37,091 nucleotides of DNA, taken from positions 1 through 37,091 of the forward strand of contig BQJD01000037.1 in the NCBI GenBank assembly GCA_021604525.1, written 5' to 3'. The first letter of the stretch is position 1. Each line of letters starts with the position of its first letter. The stretch is from a marine bacterium B5-7. GTDB lineage: Bacteria; Pseudomonadota; Gammaproteobacteria; Arenicellales; CAJQKF01. The notes beneath the pieces were generated by a model. That model worked only from the letters and a program-made list of their open reading frames with translations, made no database searches and was not told where the DNA came from. Below, in pieces: positions 26,390 to 34,902 of this stretch. The translations under genes were made by a program, and so were the position numbers.

Positions 26390-27817
26390 TCAGGATTCCG
26401 CCAATTTGTGAGAGAATCGCAGGATAATGAACTCGGCTGGTCGAACGACTGCCATACCGATCTCTACGATCATTCGGCCTTCGAGGATGTCAAATGCGGT
26501 CATCGTTTCGCCGAGACCGATCTTGACGTAAAATGCCTGCTCTGACTTACCCCCCTGAAGGGCGCCAGCGCGCCATTGCAGCAGCAGGAAATTTTCGATC
26601 ATCGCTCGCACCTTGACCCAGGTATTCGCGTCGTTGGGTTCGAAGACGAACCGCGCAGTGGCTTTCTTCGTGGACTCCTCGACCATATTAAAGAAGCGCC
26701 GGACCGGCACGTAGCGCCATTCGTTGCTGTTGCCATCGAGTGTGCGCGCCCCCCAAGGGAGAATACCTTTGCCAGCAAAGCTTCGTATCGCATTGATGCT
26801 CTTGCCAGCGGTCGTATCGACGTTCAGATCTTCCTGGATCTCATCGGTGACTTTAAAGGTGAGTCCGGACACGGAGCGAACCAAGGCGTTTGCGGGTGCC
26901 TTCCAGACGCCGCGCGACTCATCGATGCGCGCGTAAATGCCGGCCATCGCGCCACTCGGAGGGATGATCACTGGAAGCAGGCCAATCTCCCGCTTGATAA
27001 CGGCTAAGAGCGCGCCTTCCGTTGTTTCCAGCTCGGCGATCTTCTTCTCATGGTGTTCGCCTTTACCTTCTTCGTCATTGAGGTGGTGGTGAATTGTGAC
27101 ATCCTCGTCTTTGTACAGATAATCAAAGATCGTTAAGAGGTCGGGCGCGTAAACACATCCATACTTCAAGTCGCTTCCTCCCACGGAATCGCGAAACTCT
27201 TTAACCTTCGTCAAAATCTCACTACCAATTGTCAGTCCTTCACCGCTGTGATGCAGGTCCGCGATTACGAAACGATCTTGGAGTTTCGCGCACTGCTCCA
27301 GCGCAAGCACTACAAGGCCAAAGTGGTCATCCGGCACCAATCCCCGCGCCTCTGGGAAAACGATAAGCGTGGGCTCATCCTCGTTCTCGATTCGACCTAA
27401 CCCCGTCTTGAAGTCTACTGGTTTCACTCCCTGCTCAGTGAATGTGCCGACAGAGACGATCCAACACGGGCCACCGCCATTGTCAAAGTACGCTTGAAGA
27501 GAGTAGTACATAATGAACGGTGAGCGATTGCTTATTTTAACGTTGCTAACTTCTATCGCTGTTCTTTCGCTGTTTTCTTGCTTCTCCTCAATAGTCACCA
27601 CAAGGCCTGTCTCTAGTTTAGCCTTTCCGTATAACAGTTCGTACTCAAGCAAAGATGAAATCCGAGTTGGCGTATTGGTGAGATCATCGCCCTTAAACGT
27701 GGCCTTTTCGGTGTAACCGATAAAGACCGGAATCGCGGTAGCAACCTGTGCGACCGACGGTGGAAATTTAGAAATCTCCTCAATATAAACACCTGGTGTT
27801 TTGTACGTTGCAGCCAT
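26390..27817 (-). CDS. Contractile sheath protein (Afp2/3-like)
   Basis: A 475-residue tail-sheath protein. The N-terminus has YKTPGVYIEEISKFPPSVAQ and IPVFIGYTEKA; the C-terminus has GALQGGKSEQAFYVKIG, then GRMIVEIGMAVVRPAEFIIL with FSHKLAES, the parts that weave neighbouring sheath subunits together. Afp and PVC carry two or three sheath genes; only one is present here, so the sheath should be built from one protein. An insertion around residues 60-90 and 240-270 (Glu/His-rich) looks like a surface loop. It starts 20 bases after the 415-residue gene. Confidence 0.95.
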   Translation of the reverse strand: MAATYKTPGVYIEEISKFPPSVAQVATAIPVFIGYTEKATFKGDDLTNTPTRISSLLEYELLYGKAKLETGLVVTIEEKQENSERTAIEVSNVKISNRSPFIMYYSLQAYFDNGGGPCWIVSVGTFTEQGVKPVDFKTGLGRIENEDEPTLIVFPEARGLVPDDHFGLVVLALEQCAKLQDRFVIADLHHSGEGLTIGSEILTKVKEFRDSVGGSDLKYGCVYAPDLLTIFDYLYKDEDVTIHHHLNDEEGKGEHHEKKIAELETTEGALLAVIKREIGLLPVIIPPSGAMAGIYARIDESRGVWKAPANALVRSVSGLTFKVTDEIQEDLNVDTTAGKSINAIRSFAGKGILPWGARTLDGNSNEWRYVPVRRFFNMVEESTKKATARFVFEPNDANTWVKVRAMIENFLLLQWRAGALQGGKSEQAFYVKIGLGETMTAFDILEGRMIVEIGMAVVRPAEFIILRFSHKLAES

Positions 27818-27837
27818 GATGGTACTCGCCTATAAGG

Positions 27838-29085
27838 TTAGTGGATATGGATATCGGAGTACACTCGATCGTCCTCCGGCACGATGTGATCGACAGATGG
27901 ATTAGGTAACCATGTTTCCGTTACATCATTACCGATCACGATTTTTTGAAAGCCCAATGTTAGCGGCATCACTCGCCGGGTGACGTACTGCTCACCGACT
28001 TTCTCAAGGTCACCGAGCTCTGTCCCAGGATCGGGAGCCACCCGAAACCGATAGCGCCAGTAGGTGTGGCGATTCAGAAGACGGACGATAAATTCAGGTT
28101 GCCGGAGAGCAAAGTCGGCTGCCTCGTCGTAAAGCCGAAAATCCCCGAGAAGGCCATCTGGCAAGTGAAATAGCTCGACGATGGCAAAAATGTCCTCGGC
28201 GGGTAACGCCGGATCCAAGTAGATAGGTTCGGAGTGTTCGAAAGTATTGCCTTCGACGTTGGCACCATGCAATTTCAGTGTGTATCGACCCGAGTGTATT
28301 TGGCTGGCATCAATCGAAATCTCGTCAATTGTTTGCCCTGACAATGTAACCGCGAATTCCACCTCATGCACCGTGCCATCTCGCGCGATGAGCTCGATTC
28401 TGTGCAGCATCGTCGTACCTTCCGGGACATGATGCAAGAACACCAGTGGACGGAGAAGAACGCGATCGGTACCACCGACGTAATTGTGTTGTCCGAGTTT
28501 ATGCCAATTGAGATCGCCTTCGGTGGGCGAGCTATGTTGGCCGGAGCGGACGGCGAGATAACGGGCGTCCGCCGATGGACTTGTGCGAACAACATCCCCC
28601 GCGCGGTAGGTCGTGCCGACGGCGAAATCGCTAGGAGGAGAAGAAAGGTCAGGGAATTGACCTCCAACTTCACCCGCACGATTGCTCACGTAATAGATTG
28701 CTTGGTCACGAGGACGAAGTTCGAGGTTCGTATAGTTCCAAAATAGCGGCTGACGCGCTCTGAGAACAAACCGCAGCTGGAACGCGCGATCAGGAACTCG
28801 CGCTGGTACGAATGGCCCTTTCGACTCGGGATCAGCAATTTCGACCCCCACAGTAAAACCAGTCCGTGTCTTCTTGACAAGACAGCCTAACCCAGCAAGC
28901 ACGCGTCGTGTTTCGGGCGGAACGAACAGCCGCAGTTCCTCGGACAAATTGAAGCCAGCGAGCTTGCGTTGCTGTTTGTCAAGAGTGAGGTCATCATACT
29001 CTATGTTACCATCGTTGAGATGGTAGCCGTGACGGAAGGTCACGTTGCAAAGGGGCTTATATCGAATGCGGAATGTCATGGTCAT
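27838..29085 (-). CDS. Unknown eCIS protein with a possible carbohydrate-binding-like module
   Basis: A 415-residue protein with no Afp counterpart I recognise. The first 130 residues (FRIRYKPLCNVTFRHGYHLN onward) and residues about 205-415 look globular and mostly beta. Between them, about 156-199, lies VGTTYRAGDVVRTSP with YLAVRSGQ and NWHKLG, the aromatic/AGD pattern of chitin-binding CBM5/12-like modules and of phage tail modules. The ATG at 29085 overlaps the TGA of the Pvc16-like gene (TGATG), so the two are translationally coupled. Location between cap and sheath genes suggests a structural or decoration protein. The module could face a surface sugar; this is inference. Confidence 0.75.
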   Translation of the reverse strand: MTMTFRIRYKPLCNVTFRHGYHLNDGNIEYDDLTLDKQQRKLAGFNLSEELRLFVPPETRRVLAGLGCLVKKTRTGFTVGVEIADPESKGPFVPARVPDRAFQLRFVLRARQPLFWNYTNLELRPRDQAIYYVSNRAGEVGGQFPDLSSPPSDFAVGTTYRAGDVVRTSPSADARYLAVRSGQHSSPTEGDLNWHKLGQHNYVGGTDRVLLRPLVFLHHVPEGTTMLHRIELIARDGTVHEVEFAVTLSGQTIDEISIDASQIHSGRYTLKLHGANVEGNTFEHSEPIYLDPALPAEDIFAIVELFHLPDGLLGDFRLYDEAADFALRQPEFIVRLLNRHTYWRYRFRVAPDPGTELGDLEKVGEQYVTRRVMPLTLGFQKIVIGNDVTETWLPNPSVDHIVPEDDRVYSDIHIH

Positions 29086-29678
29086 CACACTGCACTCTTA
29101 TCAGCAACGATTTCTTCGATGACCGGGGAAGTAGCCTGTGTGCGGTCCGCCTGAATACGCACCAAGCGTAACTTGTAGAGCACAAACGGCATCTGCTTGC
29201 CACCGAGGCTAGCCCACAAATAATTGACTTGCTCAAATGTCAGCGCAAAAAGTTCCAGAATGAGTCGCAGCTCCGTTGCATCGTCAGAAAATTCTGGAAC
29301 TGGAGAATTTTTGAGCGTAAAGGTATTCTTGCCCTGAAAAAAGGTTATGACTTGCGATAGCCGTCGAAGCGCCGTATCGTAGTTCTCGTAGTTGGCGCTG
29401 AATAGCACATAGAGGTTGAGAAAAACAGGGGCGTTCCGGTATCGTGTTTCCGCCCCGATGCGCTCATAGTGCGCAGCGTTCTTAAACGCTGCCTCTTCTG
29501 CGATGTTGACCACGCTCACTACTACCCGCTGATTAATCGGAGGGGTCAAATCCGGCGCATCGGCCATGGCAATATTGCCTGAAATAACGTAGTCAGGCGC
29601 GTCTGGCCCTTCTGGGTCACTCAGCGCAATGAAAGCCCGAAGGTCAGTCATGATTAAGTTGACAGCTTTCGCAAACAT
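29085..29678 (-). CDS. Pvc16/Afp16-type (DUF4255) tube terminator or cap protein
   Basis: A 197-residue protein of the DUF4255/Pvc16 N-terminal family. The family pattern is seen in LIMTDLRAFIALSDPEG, INQRVVVSVVNIAEEAAFKN, PVFLNLYVLFSANYENYDTA and LTFEQVNYLWASLGGKQMPF. Afp16-type proteins end the tube and sheath at the tip far from the baseplate and fix particle length. AAGGA seven bases before ATG 29678 is a good ribosome binding site. In Afp this gene is last; here it opens the cluster, so the terminator is translated first. Confidence 0.92.
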   Translation of the reverse strand: MFAKAVNLIMTDLRAFIALSDPEGPDAPDYVISGNIAMADAPDLTPPINQRVVVSVVNIAEEAAFKNAAHYERIGAETRYRNAPVFLNLYVLFSANYENYDTALRRLSQVITFFQGKNTFTLKNSPVPEFSDDATELRLILELFALTFEQVNYLWASLGGKQMPFVLYKLRLVRIQADRTQATSPVIEEIVADKSAV

Positions 29679-29882
29679 TTAATTTCCTTTTCTCTATAGA
29701 AACATTTTCTACTCGGTCAATCAATTTGGTTGTTGTTTACTACCGACTTCTCAATGCAACCGCACTTTGGATCAATTCTAGTTAAAATTACTTTTGACCA
29801 AGAAACTTGATTCTTCCTTCAATACTCGCATAACTATATAAACTAGGAACATAAAATATCAGAACCACCAAGGCATTAGCTT

Positions 29883-29898
29883 TACACTGCTAAGTGTA
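29883..29898. terminator. Weak hairpin between the unknown upstream gene and the eCIS genes
   Basis: TACACT and AGTGTA, separated by four bases, lie directly after the stop of the minus-strand 340-residue gene. The stem is only six base pairs and there is no U-tract, so termination would be weak at best. The rest of the 222-bp gap (29679-29900) is AT-rich and contains no ORF; I see no promoter that I would defend. Confidence 0.25.
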
Positions 29899-29900
29899 TT

Positions 29901-30923
29901 TTAAATGCAATCAGCGCCCTCGACGTCTTGTGCATCTCTCACGAATTTCTCCTCGCGTGTTTCCAAAAACTCCTTAAGTTCACTTTCAGACTGGTCTAAA
30001 GATTTTCTCCTTTTTTTCTCATCTTCGAAGAGTTTGAAATAACAATGCGTGGCTTTGATCCACTCTCTCCAAGCCGAATCAAGATCACTTTTGAATTTGG
30101 CATCCTGCTCATTTTCAACGTCCTTGAGCTTTTCTATTATGTATTTTATTTCAAGCGAATAAGCATACATTACAATTTTTGATACAGGGAGAATGTCGCA
30201 TGAAAAGGAGCCTTTCTTACCCTGAGCTTCGGTTATTCCTAACGCTTTAAACATCCTGACCAGTTCACCACCCAACCAACTTATACGCGCAGCTGTAACT
30301 CTTGACGATCCTGCATCAGATTCGGCGATACCCTGACAGATTTCAATTGGCTCCTCTTTGTCACCATCCATGTACTTGTCACCAACTAAAATGCAGTAGC
30401 AGCCTTTCTTTTGCTTAAGCCATTCACTCGCAGCATCGACACAACTGAAAACTTGCTGGGATTCCTCTTTAGCATCACGGTAGTTTTTCTTAAGCTGGTC
30501 CTGCTTCTGTCCATATACGTTCAAACGTAAGTGGTCAATTGCAGCCTTCGATTTTTGTGGCAATTTCTCAGTACATTTTGACAACTCGTTATACAAGTCT
30601 TCAAGAGCGCCCAAGCCACCAAAATCAGAAAATTGAGAATTAGGAATCCCATCCTTTACTACACGATAATATGCTACAATTTTTGGTATACTCATGTATG
30701 CTTTCTCAAGGTCGGAGGGCATACTCTTCAGCTGTTCCAAATTCGTTTTTAATATACTATCCGGGGAAGACAGTTCCGCATCCATTTCCTTTTTAAGTTT
30801 ATCGAGTAGCATAGTGGCGCTCTCGCTTTCACCCCCCAGCGGTATTGGTTCTGGACAGGATTTTTCAATTTTACTCGATGATTCTAGGCATACATCATCA
30901 TCCTGTTTTATGGAATTTGCCAT
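29901..30923 (-). CDS. Unknown 340-residue helical protein upstream of the eCIS cluster
   Basis: A predicted soluble, mostly alpha-helical protein with many Lys/Glu and several coiled-coil-like stretches (LLDKLKKEMDAELSS; EDEKKRRKSLDQSESELKEF near the C-terminus). No signal peptide or transmembrane segment. I do not recognise the family. GGAG nine bases before ATG 30923 supports the start. It has the same direction as the cluster and sits 222 bp upstream of it, but it is visibly AT-richer than the structural genes. It could be an accessory or regulatory gene of the system, a payload, or an unrelated host gene. Cys residues (12, 23, 117, 160, 175 and others) are more frequent than usual. Confidence 0.75.
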   Translation of the reverse strand: MANSIKQDDDVCLESSSKIEKSCPEPIPLGGESESATMLLDKLKKEMDAELSSPDSILKTNLEQLKSMPSDLEKAYMSIPKIVAYYRVVKDGIPNSQFSDFGGLGALEDLYNELSKCTEKLPQKSKAAIDHLRLNVYGQKQDQLKKNYRDAKEESQQVFSCVDAASEWLKQKKGCYCILVGDKYMDGDKEEPIEICQGIAESDAGSSRVTAARISWLGGELVRMFKALGITEAQGKKGSFSCDILPVSKIVMYAYSLEIKYIIEKLKDVENEQDAKFKSDLDSAWREWIKATHCYFKLFEDEKKRRKSLDQSESELKEFLETREEKFVRDAQDVEGADCI

Positions 30924-31056
30924 GAAAATACACTCCTCAAGATTGATCGCGTTAATTAATAAAACTTAATATTCCGGTCAGTTTAAGCCTACTTGCAATT
31001 TACGAAAATGAAAATCAGCTACGTCTAATTCTGGATTGGCATTTTCTACATACTAT

Positions 31057-31124
31057 CTTTAACAGTTAAAGCGATTTTTCACATGATATATTTGTCTATA
31101 CAAATCATTAAGCACAAATTGTGC
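31057..31124. promoter_or_regulatory. Cluster of three inverted repeats upstream of the eCIS region
   Basis: Three different perfect palindromes lie within 68 bp of AT-rich non-coding DNA: CTTTAA-CAG-TTAAAG (31057-31071), ATTTGT-CTAT-ACAAAT (31090-31105) and GCACAA-A-TTGTGC (31112-31124). They are 134 bp and more upstream of the ATG at 30923. Such dyads are typical operators for dimeric regulators. No regulator gene is adjacent, so the binding protein is unknown. The remainder of 30924-31188 shows no ORF. Confidence 0.4.
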
Positions 31125-31126
31125 CA
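31111..31126 (-). promoter_or_regulatory. Sigma-54-like -24/-12 element
   Basis: On the minus strand TGGCACAATTTGTGCT matches the sigma-54 consensus TGGCAC-N5-TTGCT with one mismatch (GTGCT). It points toward the gene at 29901-30923 and the eCIS cluster. It overlaps a perfect palindrome, so the match could be a by-product of an operator. An NtrC-type regulator fragment is encoded about 6 kb away, but no link is shown. Confidence 0.3.
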
Positions 31127-31188
31127 GAATCATTTAGTTATTTATCTAATTGATTACATTGAAGTATATTATTTTCTGTAGAAAAAGT

Positions 31189-31210
31189 AGTGGGTCATAT
31201 TTGACCCACT
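31189..31210. repeat. GGGTCA palindrome, copy 1
   Basis: AGTGGGTCA and TGACCCACT flank TATT, giving a perfect 9-bp stem. The same core recurs at 31271-31303 and 36811-36838, and in degenerate form at 36721-36745. All lie in non-coding DNA, so this is a dispersed palindromic repeat. Confidence 0.65.
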
Positions 31211-31270
31211 TAAGAAGGCGTTAAAGAAAAATAATGCGTCGCAAAATACCTACAACAAAGGGAGCGCGCC

Positions 31271-31303
31271 AATTTGACCCACTTTTGGGTCAAATTTAAC
31301 CCA
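31271..31303. repeat. GGGTCA palindrome, copy 2 (two overlapping dyads)
   Basis: AATTTGACCC and GGGTCAAATT pair across ACTTTT (31271-31296), and the second arm also pairs with the following TTTAACCCA. The stretch ACCCACTTTTGGGTCA is identical to one at 36813-36828. Confidence 0.65.
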
Positions 31304-31329
31304 ACACCTACACGACTTAACAGGTGGTA

Positions 31330-31823
31330 TACAAATTGGAGTGAATCACAGGTAGGGATTTGCTTCCGAATGTAAGTGTATAGGTATGGCAGCTTGCAGG
31401 GTATAACGGAGAGAATGTAGCCAGACCGTGATATTTGTATCGACTTACAGCAAGCAAGGATAAAGACTACGATCGGCAACCTCACCAATATATTTGAATC
31501 CAGCATGTGAAATGGGGAAGGCTTATCGTAATGACAAGGGAATGTGACCCCAATGAACGATTGGCTGGCGGAGTTCCCGTAGTAGTCTGAGGCAGGGAGA
31601 ACCGGCTACTTGGCGAAGGGGAACAGTTTGAGTAGCCTGTTTGGCAGACTAACTGCCTGTAAAGAGGTGAAGACCTTTGATAATCAGTGAAATGCAGAGC
31701 AAGCTGGCAAGACTGCTATGATATTGCCATGGCCATGGGCCATACTTGAATGGAGAGCCGTATGCGCCGAAAGGTGCACGTACGGCTCGGAGAGGAGAAG
31801 CAGGGAAATAGACAGTTAAGCTG
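31330..31823 (+). mobile_element. Group II intron remnant lacking its reverse transcriptase
   Basis: The 3' part holds a textbook domain V at 31755-31788 (GAGCCGTATGC, GAAA tetraloop, GCACGTACGGCTC, with the AGC triad at the stem base). Upstream, stretches such as GAACGATTGGCTGGCGGAGT and TGGCGAAGGGGAACAGT look like domain I-IV parts of bacterial group II introns. No reverse-transcriptase ORF is present, so the intron-encoded protein is deleted. The 3' junction is placed at about 31823 because the transposase reading frame resumes at 31824. The 5' edge is uncertain. Confidence 0.7.
31755..31788 (+). ncRNA. Group II intron domain V hairpin
   Basis: The 34-nt hairpin has the AGC catalytic triad next to the 5' end, an 11-bp lower helix interrupted by the usual two-base bulge, and a GAAA tetraloop. 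These are the invariant features of the catalytic core of group II introns (family knowledge). It is the best evidence that the surrounding 0.5 kb derives from such an intron. Confidence 0.85.
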
Positions 31824-32878
31824 TTGTACTGTCATCAGGCAGGTGCCGAAATCGGTTACAACCCCATGAAGCCTGGACGGCCAAGCCATACGCTGCATAC
31901 CTATTGGATCAGCAATATGCGCTTGGTTCTTGATGTTGAAGTGCAAAGCGGCAAGTCACATGCCGTCAAACATAGTTTACCCCGCCTGCGGCAGCTGATT
32001 TCTGGACTTCCCTCTGAGGAACGCCCCGCTTTGGTGCGTGGTGACAATGCTTTTGGCAATGAAGGCGTGATGGTTGCAATGGAAGAAATTGAGCAACGTT
32101 ATCCGTTCAAACTTCGCCAGACTACCGGGGTTAAACGCTTGATCGAACAGAAGTGGCAGCAATGCGACTGGCAGAATGTGGGACACAACTTCCATGCAGT
32201 TGAAGCTGAGCTACGCCTGACAGGCTGGAGTCGCCCGCGGCGAGTGGTCGTATTGTGGCGGCAAGTCAAGGGTAACCTGGCAGCTGAGGTGAAATCTGGC
32301 GCTCAACAGACACTGCATTTCATTGGCCATTCAGACAAAATCAAACTCTGGGAATATACCGTGCTAGTGACCAATACCAATTACTCGACGGAAGCCCTCG
32401 GTCAATTGTACCGGGATCGGGCAGATTGCGAGAATGGCTTTGATGAATTGAAGAATCAATGGGGGTGGGGTGGTTACACCACACGTGATCTGGAGCGCTG
32501 CAATCTTTCAGCACGCGCAGTGGCGCTTATCTATAACTGGTGGAGTTGGATGTCCGCCTGGTGCATCCTAAAAAACGTCTGGAGGCAATTACCAGTCGCC
32601 CTATGCTACTCAATGGCATCGCCCGCCTGACCCAGCATGCGGGCCAGACGCGACTATTACTCACACTGAACCATCAATCCAGCAACAAGATCAAGTCAAT
32701 GATCGCCAATATCCGTGCGGGTCTTGATACAATTCTTTCAAATGCGCCTCAGTTGCCAAAGGCAGAACGCTGGCCCGCTTTGGTTCGCTATATCATCAGC
32801 AAAATTTTCGCTACTAGACCCCAAAAAACAAAATTTCTTGACCCACCTACATTTTGCTTAGCTTCAAACTCTGGTTAA
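31824..32878 (+). pseudogene. IS1380-like transposase, 5'-truncated and frameshifted
   Basis: The reading frame from 31824 (YCHQAGAEIGYNPMKPGRPS) through LVLDVEVQSGKSHAVKHSL, LVRGDNAFGNEGVM and FKLRQTTGVKRLIEQKW to YRDRADCENGFDELKNQWGW matches DDE transposases of the IS1380 type; the Glu of the DDE triad is in DCENGFDELK. Near 32545 the homologous frame shifts by one base and continues as VRLVHPKKRLEAITSRPMLL and GIARLTQHAGQTRLLLTLNH up to 32878. The N-terminal third, including the first catalytic Asp, is missing; the group II intron occupies that position. Inactive. The IS end is probably near 32895. Confidence 0.82.
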
Positions 32879-32943
32879 ATGAGGAATTTAGGATTCTTCA
32901 CATATTTGATTTGTGAGCAAGAATATAACTGTTACTCACAATC

Positions 32944-34775
32944 TTACCCCAACTTGTAAAAAACCTTCCCCCAATTGGAGTTAATCAAGTGACTGGGCAG
33001 GTGATAATTATCCACGAAGTATTCTCCGCCATTGAGCAGATCCTGCCATAGGCCGTTTGTTGAAAGGGGGACATTGACGTGATGGTCATCATCTGAAAAA
33101 TTCAGTACGATGATAAAGCGTTCAAGCTGTCCGTCTTCCGCCGTGCCCCAGCGGTGATAGATTGCAATATCCCGGGACTCATCAACGCCATAACCCTGAT
33201 CATTGAAACGTGTCAATCCTTCATCATAATGCCGCGGATAAAGGTTATGGGATCGCAATGCGGGGTGATTTTTGCGCATCTGGATGAGTTTCTGGTGCAA
33301 GACTAATAGTCGTTGCCCTGGAACCTCATCAAGCAATTCCCAGTGCAGTGGCCGCGGCTGGACACGCTCAGCACCCGAGTTTGGCAGGAAATAATCTTCA
33401 CCAAATTCCTGTCCGTTGTGGATCAGTACTGCACCCGGAGAGGTGAGCAAGGCGATCAGTGGGACCTGGGCTTTCCACCAGCGGTCCCTGCCACCGGCGC
33501 GACTGATGAGGGTAGAGTGATCATGGTTCTCAATGTAGGATACCGGTCCTTTTCCGGCCACGAAATCGCGTCCACTATCCAGCACACGGATCAACCGGGT
33601 ATTGAGGTGACCATCAATCGCCTGCTGAGGAACATCATATAAGAAACGGTCATACCAGCAACCCGTCGCGCAGATCTGATTCGTATCTTCAATGGCCTGA
33701 TAACGATTATCAGTCAGATGCTCGAGCATGAGGGCGACATTGTCTCGGCCGGTTTGCGACAGATAGTCCTTAAGATCCGTAATTAACTTTGTGATGCCAC
33801 GATGAGATTCACCCGGACGATGAAAACCCAGGGTATAATCAAAACGAATCCCATCGATCTGATAGCTATCCAGCCAATATTTACAGACATCAAAAATAAA
33901 CTGCTGAGTACAAAGGTTGTTGTAGTCAAATTCCTCGAAGTAGCCGGCGCCTGCAAAGCCACCGGTAAAAGGGGAATCATCAGGATCCAGGTATAACCAA
34001 TGATAAGGAAAGCCCCTGCCCGGATTCAGGCCGGCGTCGACATGGTTGAATACACCGTCCATAATCACATGAATGTTACGGCGGTGCAGCTCATTGAAGA
34101 GTATCTTTAGCGGTAAAGCCGATCAAGCGGATTGGCCGGGTCCTCGATATAGCGGTTCTCGACCGCAAAAAAAAGAAAAGGATTATACCCTCAGCTGAAT
34201 TCCCCGCCACGCCATGCCGTCCAGGGCATGAATTCAATGGCGTTGATGCCGAGATCAGCCAGATTGTCAATCTTCTCTTTAACGGCATCGACCGGAGCCC
34301 CGTTCTCCCTAAAACCCGCTGTAAAGTCATCAATCATCAGTTCATAGATGATCAGATCATGAAAAGAAATTCGCTCGCCGATTGGTTCAACATTCGTGCT
34401 GTGACCACCGATAACAAATGCGGCATTCTCATGCTCTGACGCAACATATTTGCAGCAGGGATCGCCGCACCAGCGCGTTGTCCCATCTTCATAAGTGACG
34501 AAGTATTTATATTGATAGAATCCATTGGATAGCTGATCAATGGTATAGGTATAGATTATGCCATTGGGATGATCGGTTTTCACCAACTCCGGTGCGCGCG
34601 CAATATCCCAATTTTCGCCAGCCAATTCACTTTGAAAATCACCAGTGACTTGTATCCGCGTGATTCTGGGTAGGCCTCCATTGACATACTGAGAAGGATC
34701 TTTCGCAGTATCCGGAAAAAACAACTTAAACGCAACTCTGTGATCAGAAACAACTGCACCAAAATTTTCGTACAT
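32944..34775 (-). pseudogene. GH13 alpha-amylase-family glycosidase, disrupted
   Basis: Start ATG 34775 follows AGGAG. The N-terminal piece has a CBM48-like domain (ITRIQVTGDFQSELAGENWD, YQYKYFVTYEDGTTRW) and the start of a TIM barrel (LADLGINAIEFMPWTAWRG). A TGG-to-TGA change stops it at 34191. The same frame continues GYNPFLFFAVENRYIEDPAN until a one-base deletion near 34105 (CGCTAAAG where CGCCTAAAG is expected). The rest reads on as VIMDGVFNHV, DGIRFDYTLGFH (nucleophile Asp), LMLEHLTD (acid/base Glu) and YIENHDHS, so all GH13 motifs survive in the remnant. Two separate lesions argue for a true pseudogene rather than a sequencing error. Probable former role: alpha-glucan metabolism. Confidence 0.85.
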
Positions 34776-34902
34776 GACTGCCTTCTCCTATCTAAGTGAC
34801 AATCTCGTCATTCGGCTAACCTTATCCTGCTCCCTTCCTAAAAGCCAGATATGCCAAAGAACATCATTGCAGCCCATTCCTGACGACCGTCTAGATTTTT
34901 TC

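Larger units (their letters stand above)
609..29678 (-). other. Extracellular contractile injection system (eCIS, Afp/PVC-like) gene cluster
   Basis: Apart from a 25-codon mini-ORF and one broken ORF, about eighteen minus-strand genes lie nearly end to end, with gaps from slight overlap to a few tens of bases and one 151-bp AT-rich gap at 21829-21979. The set holds tube (two), sheath, DUF5908, LysM, spike, PAAR, gp25, two giant baseplate proteins, CIS tape measure, Pvc16-type protein and AAA+ ATPase, which matches an eCIS. No TssJLM, TssK or ClpV gene of a T6SS is present, and there is no phage head, integrase or lysis gene. The order differs from Afp: the Afp16-like gene comes first and the Afp15-like ATPase last. 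Confidence 0.93.

Noticed and set aside
609-29678. Type VI secretion system or R-type pyocin
   Set aside because: VgrG, PAAR and gp25 are shared with these, but there are no TssJLM/TssK/ClpV genes and no lysis, fibre-chaperone or phage regulator genes; DUF5908, Pvc16-type, CIS tape-measure and DUF4157 genes point to eCIS.
31210-31506. Minus-strand ORF of 98 codons
   Set aside because: It overlaps the GGGTCA palindrome and the group II intron remnant, has no ribosome binding site and no recognisable domain.
32540-32878. Independent 112-codon gene
   Set aside because: Its sequence is the continuation of the transposase after a one-base shift, not a separate gene.
34188-34193. In-frame TGA in the GH13 gene as recoding
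   Set aside because: The position is normally Trp, no recoding element is seen, and a second frame lesion follows within 90 bases, so decay is the simpler reading.
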